Part shown: positions 62,121 through 64,000 of the stretch, piece after piece
Numbering within the stretch: position 1 is the first letter of the stretch
Layout of the letters: the number at the start of each line of letters is the position of its first letter
Assembly (NCBI GenBank): GCA_032207245.1
Contig: JAGEOH010000251.1
Coordinates: 1 to 64,000 of the forward strand
DNA length: 64,000 nt
From: Pardosa pseudoannulata
Lineage: Eukaryota > Arthropoda > Arachnida > Araneae > Lycosidae
Direction: 5' to 3'
Position numbers and translations under genes: made by a program
The notes under the pieces: generated by a model
Databases searched by the model: none
Seen by the model: only the letters and a program-made list of their open reading frames with translations
What the model was told of the DNA's origin: nothing

Positions 62121-62259
62121 GTGTATACTTATCTAATTTCTAAAAAAGCGATATAAAAATACACATTCAAAACCAATCAAAACTAATTACCTGTAAGCCT
62201 TTTAATGATGTAACACCCATAAACAGAAAGACTCCATATAAAACTGGCATAGGGATAAA
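54021..62259 (-). CDS. SLC4-family Na+-coupled bicarbonate transporter (NDAE1/NBC-like), 3' part
   Basis: Five exons on the minus strand (62191-62259, 61568-61744, 59123-59248, 56000-56175, 54021-54183) splice in consistent phase into the last 236 residues of a plasma-membrane transporter; the 5' part lies beyond the right edge. Family signatures in order are IPMPVLYGVFLFMG, FMPEKYQPDYSYLRRVP, a hydrophobic FTFIQ-type segment, FPFL, ARKCLGCIFDK, and LDDVMPE, then INISEVLTQSSIWKSIN. SLC4 members exchange or cotransport HCO3-/CO3 2- with Na+ and/or Cl- to control pH. The LDD-MPE motif and the cytoplasmic tail favour the Na+-coupled subgroup (SLC4A4/5/7/8/10, insect NDAE1) over Na+-independent anion exchangers or SLC4A11. 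The exact ion coupling cannot be read from this part. Confidence 0.92.
54184..55999 (-). other. SLC4 intron with one SINE
   Basis: A GTAAGA...ATTTCAG intron. It holds the SINE at 54988-55164. Otherwise AT-rich with no signal. Confidence 0.8.
54988..55164 (-). mobile_element. tRNA-derived SINE (family 1) with perfect 13-bp target-site duplication
   Basis: On the minus strand the tRNA-like head (GATGGCCGATTGGCTAGGGT, box B-like GGGCTCGAATCCC) is followed by the family body and ends in GTAGCACTCTAAACC. Exact 13-base direct repeats, GATTTTTGGTGGG, flank it at 54975-54987 and 55165-55177, so this is a clean retroposed insertion of about 177 bp without an obvious poly-A tail. It lies antisense to plus, and in the same strand sense as the SLC4 transcript. 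Confidence 0.92.
56000..56175 (-). CDS. SLC4 exon, cytoplasmic tail
   Basis: 176 bp, acceptor TTTATTTAG, donor AAAAC|GTAAGA. It enters in phase 0 and exits in phase 2. It begins NSSSLSEVCVDGENSK and contains INISEVLTQSSIWKSIN, resembling the conserved tail segment of Na+-coupled SLC4 proteins, and ends in a basic ATKKFLVAK stretch. Confidence 0.88.
56176..59122 (-). other. SLC4 intron
   Basis: About 2.9 kb. It contains a (CA)n/(AAT)n patch near 56575-56620, (TA)n at 56909-56953, and a less AT-rich segment at about 57000-57200 whose short ORFs match nothing I recognise. From about 57500 to 59100 nothing distinct was seen beyond a poly-A at 58430-58445. Confidence 0.75.
56909..56953. repeat. 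(TA)n microsatellite
   Basis: About 22 TA units, followed by CACATACATACATG. Confidence 0.95.
59123..59248 (-). CDS. SLC4 exon with LDDVMPE motif
   Basis: 126 bp (42 codons), acceptor TTTTGTGTAG, donor GATCAA|GTAGGT, phase 0 at both ends. It finishes the last hydrophobic segment (LVAVILARKCLGCIF) and enters the cytoplasm with DKTHLKMLDDVMPEATQFKK. LDD-MPE is characteristic of Na+-coupled SLC4 members. Confidence 0.92.
60271..60328. repeat. Short tandem repeat, about 20-bp unit, three copies
   Basis: CTTAATATTAGATTATTT is repeated with CA variation between copies. Confidence 0.9.
60435..60565 (-). mobile_element. Decayed family-1 SINE
   Basis: The segment with AGCTAATTAGACGGGGACCT, AATTATGAATGGCTATGGCAG and GTGGGATTAAATCCC aligns in order with the family-1 body and box B seen at 54988-55164, but it is more diverged. 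No target-site duplication visible. Confidence 0.55.
61045..61245. repeat. Perfect 92-bp direct repeat, 17-bp spacer
   Basis: 61045-61136 and 61154-61245 read identically (GTGTAAAATAAATTTGACC ... ATAATCTATCAA). Lack of divergence implies a recent duplication or an assembly artefact. Confidence 0.93.
61568..61744 (-). CDS. SLC4 exon, membrane domain
   Basis: 177 bp (59 codons), acceptor CTTTTTCAG, donor TTTTTG|GTAAGC, phase 0 at both ends. It encodes FFERILIMFMPEKYQPDYSY, the conserved loop (family members have M-P-K-QPD--YLR-VP), then LRRVPISWVRMYTF and a hydrophobic membrane segment ending VVFPFL. The longer ORF upstream to 61939 is intronic read-through. Confidence 0.93.
61745..62190 (-). 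other. SLC4 intron
   Basis: 446 bp with GTAATT...TTTCAG ends and a (TA)n microsatellite at 62082-62116. Confidence 0.85.
62191..62259 (-). CDS. SLC4 exon, membrane segment (IPMPVLYG motif)
   Basis: 69 bp, acceptor TTTACCAG, donor TTACAG|GTAATT, phase 0. It encodes FIPMPVLYGVFLFMG and then VTSLKGLQ, near-invariant across Na+-coupled SLC4 transporters. It is the most upstream exon found in the window. Confidence 0.93.
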
Positions 62260-62784
62260 CTGGTAAAAAAACAATTAAAAGAAAATTAATTTCAAGATCT
62301 ATACCACTGTGAAAATAACATAATTTATTTAGATTTATAGAAGTATATGAACTATTCTTGCTAAAAAAAAATGAATATTTACAAGAAATATACCTTTTAA
62401 AAATTCCAATATTTTACAATAAAACCTTACAAAACGAAAAAAAAAATAAAGGAAAGGAAATTAAACAGATGAATTCAAGATATAAAAGGCTAGGAATACA
62501 GCCATGTATAAAAAAAAGTCATAAAAATACAAGTGAGAGCAGGAATATTAAGTCAGTTTTTGTAACCATATAATGCACTTACACACAAAGTATAAGTAAA
62601 CATATTTCCAGAATAATGGGTTTCACATTTTGGAAATAATTTCAAAGAGCTAGGCATACCAATTAAACAGTAGTCTTGCCATAATTTACATAATATCTAT
62701 ATTTATCTATCTCTTTCTTTCTCCCTCTCTCTCTATATATATATACATATATTTTTTTCCAAAGCAGCAGGCGATACAGACATT

Positions 62785-63100
62785 ATACTAAAACCTTAAC
62801 AAGGCTGCAAACCTGTTACTCATTTAGCACCACCTGAGAAGCACATGTAGCTTAAGGTATGTTACGGATGCGAGTAACATTACTCCCGCTCAGTCCTTGT
62901 AGTTTAGAAGCAGGGACCAAGCAGAAGACCCCCAGAGGTATCATTTGAGAACTTGAAGGACTATGTGACCACAAACATATTTTACGTGCCCCAGTCACCT
63001 TTAGCGAACATAGCAGATCTTAGACCAGCTCCAGCCCCAAACCCGCAGCCTTTCAGTTACGAGAATGCTGCCTTTGCTGACTGAGCTACTGCAGCTCACA
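62785..63100 (-). mobile_element. tRNA-derived SINE (family 2)
   Basis: Read on the minus strand from about 63098: GTGAGCTGCAGTAGCTCAGT, then AGGCAGCATTCTCGTAACTG and GCTGCGGGTTTGGGGC. This is a tRNA-like head with box A (TAGCTCAGTCAGC) and a degenerate box B. The body is much richer in G+C than its surroundings and ends in the block shared with 15108-15245. The insertion sits within TA-rich sequence, so a target-site duplication cannot be distinguished. Confidence 0.75.
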
Positions 63101-63846
63101 TATACATATATATATGTTTTTAAATAGGAAATTTTCTTAAATTTGTATATATTTTAAAACAAAATATATTAAACATATTTTCTGACAAACTTTATCTTTA
63201 CCTATTGCTACTGTTAAATAATGAATTTAACCAAAATATTTTTTGCAAAAGATAAAATTTGAAAGTAAGACTTATGCACTGCCATGTGTTATCATCCAAC
63301 AAGCTAATATCTATTACATTGTGATTAGAGACTGCAATACCATATACCAGGATACCAAATACTGGTATTATGAGCCATTTGTACAATTTTGTAATATTGG
63401 TATTCACAAATTTAAATACTATTTTTTTTTTTGTATTTACTAGAAATTATAAAACATTTTTATTTTTCCATTATATATTCAGGGGTTGCCAATGTAGCAA
63501 AATAGTGTATGTCTTTATTTATATGTCTCTCTAATGGGCAAAATTAATTAGACTGTGAATACAGAGTTACATCAGACAATCTAGAGAAGTGATACTATAT
63601 ATGAATTATCCAAGGAGCAGGCCAAAACTGTTCTATTACAACTCAGCGCAATACTGCACACATGCAGAATTCATAGTCTGATATTTGTATCTGTAAAATC
63701 AAGGTTGTAGTTGTGAAGAAAATGCGTGATATTTAAAAAAATTTTGATATTTTTAAAATTTGGTGAGTTTGTTATTCACACTGTACTTGCACATCATACT
63801 TTAGGGTTCAAAATATTTTTCAGATTTATTATATACTGATAATAAA

Positions 63847-63932
63847 CCCATAATAAAGAATAACAGTAAAAAACATAAAAAAATCTGTACCCATAATAAA
63901 GAATAACTGTAAAAAACATAAAAAAATCTGTT
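63847..63932. repeat. 43-bp tandem duplication, two copies
   Basis: CCCATAATAAAGAATAAC and the following 25 bases repeat directly. The two copies differ at one internal base (CAG against CTG) and at the last base. Confidence 0.9.
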
Positions 63933-64000
63933 GATAATATTTTGGTTTGGTTTCATTATTTATATGATGAAAAGAATATGGTGGCATAGTGTAAAAAATG

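Larger units (their letters stand above)
62260..64000 (-). other. SLC4 intron running out of the window
   Basis: I searched the minus strand for the preceding membrane-segment exon and found none, so it should lie beyond 64000. The stretch contains a TC/TA-rich microsatellite at about 62695-62750, a SINE at 62785-63100 and a 43-bp tandem repeat at 63847-63932. Confidence 0.65.

Noticed and set aside
1..64000. CRISPR arrays, operons, rRNA genes or viral genomes
   Set aside because: No regularly spaced repeats with unique spacers, no clustered prokaryotic genes, no rRNA-like sequence and no viral protein signatures were seen.

Overview
The window is eukaryotic, almost certainly animal, nuclear DNA. 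It is very rich in A+T, most of it is intron, UTR or intergenic sequence, the exons are separated by GT-AG introns of 0.4 to 5 kb, and tRNA-derived SINEs, a mariner remnant and a LINE fragment are present. An invertebrate (perhaps an arthropod) fits best, but no feature fixes the species. There are no operons, CRISPR arrays or other prokaryotic features.

The dominant structure is a giant inverted repeat. Bases 1-15000 are the reverse complement of 25248-40684, with only scattered substitutions, microsatellite length changes and one clean insertion of about 465 bp. The left arm stops exactly at a run of 100 Ns (15001-15100), a usual size for a scaffold gap of unknown length. Each arm carries the last two exons of the same gene, but the upstream exons occur once, in the 15101-25247 spacer, joined to the right arm. 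This is what an uncollapsed second haplotype scaffolded backwards beside its partner would look like. A real palindrome is not excluded.

Gene 1 (plus strand, 21030-32124, with a partial mirror copy on the minus strand at 8563-13125) encodes an unrecognised, Ser/Lys-rich, probably disordered protein. Its splice phases agree across four exons. Its last exon carries eight [S/P]-I-L-[K/R] motifs spaced 15 to 24 residues apart, four of them matching the SILK docking motif for protein phosphatase 1, plus one upstream RVxF motif (RVAF). An alternative terminal exon inside the spacer could give a short form lacking all of these.

Gene 2 (minus strand, 54021-62259, continuing past the right edge) is the 3' end of an SLC4-family bicarbonate transporter of the Na+-coupled type (NDAE1/NBC-like). 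Five phase-consistent exons cover the last membrane segments, the conserved LDD-MPE tail motif, a polybasic stretch and a C-terminus that fits a class I PDZ ligand.

The rest is repeats and non-coding sequence: a tandem array of tRNA-like monomers in the outer part of each arm, two SINE families (two copies with clear target-site duplications), a mariner transposase remnant starting at the outer edge of the right arm (40.6-41.1 kb), a LINE reverse transcriptase remnant (42.5-43.2 kb), a CpG-rich patch with a CRE site and a perfect 23-bp hairpin near 15.6-16.1 kb, and local tandem duplications in the SLC4 introns.
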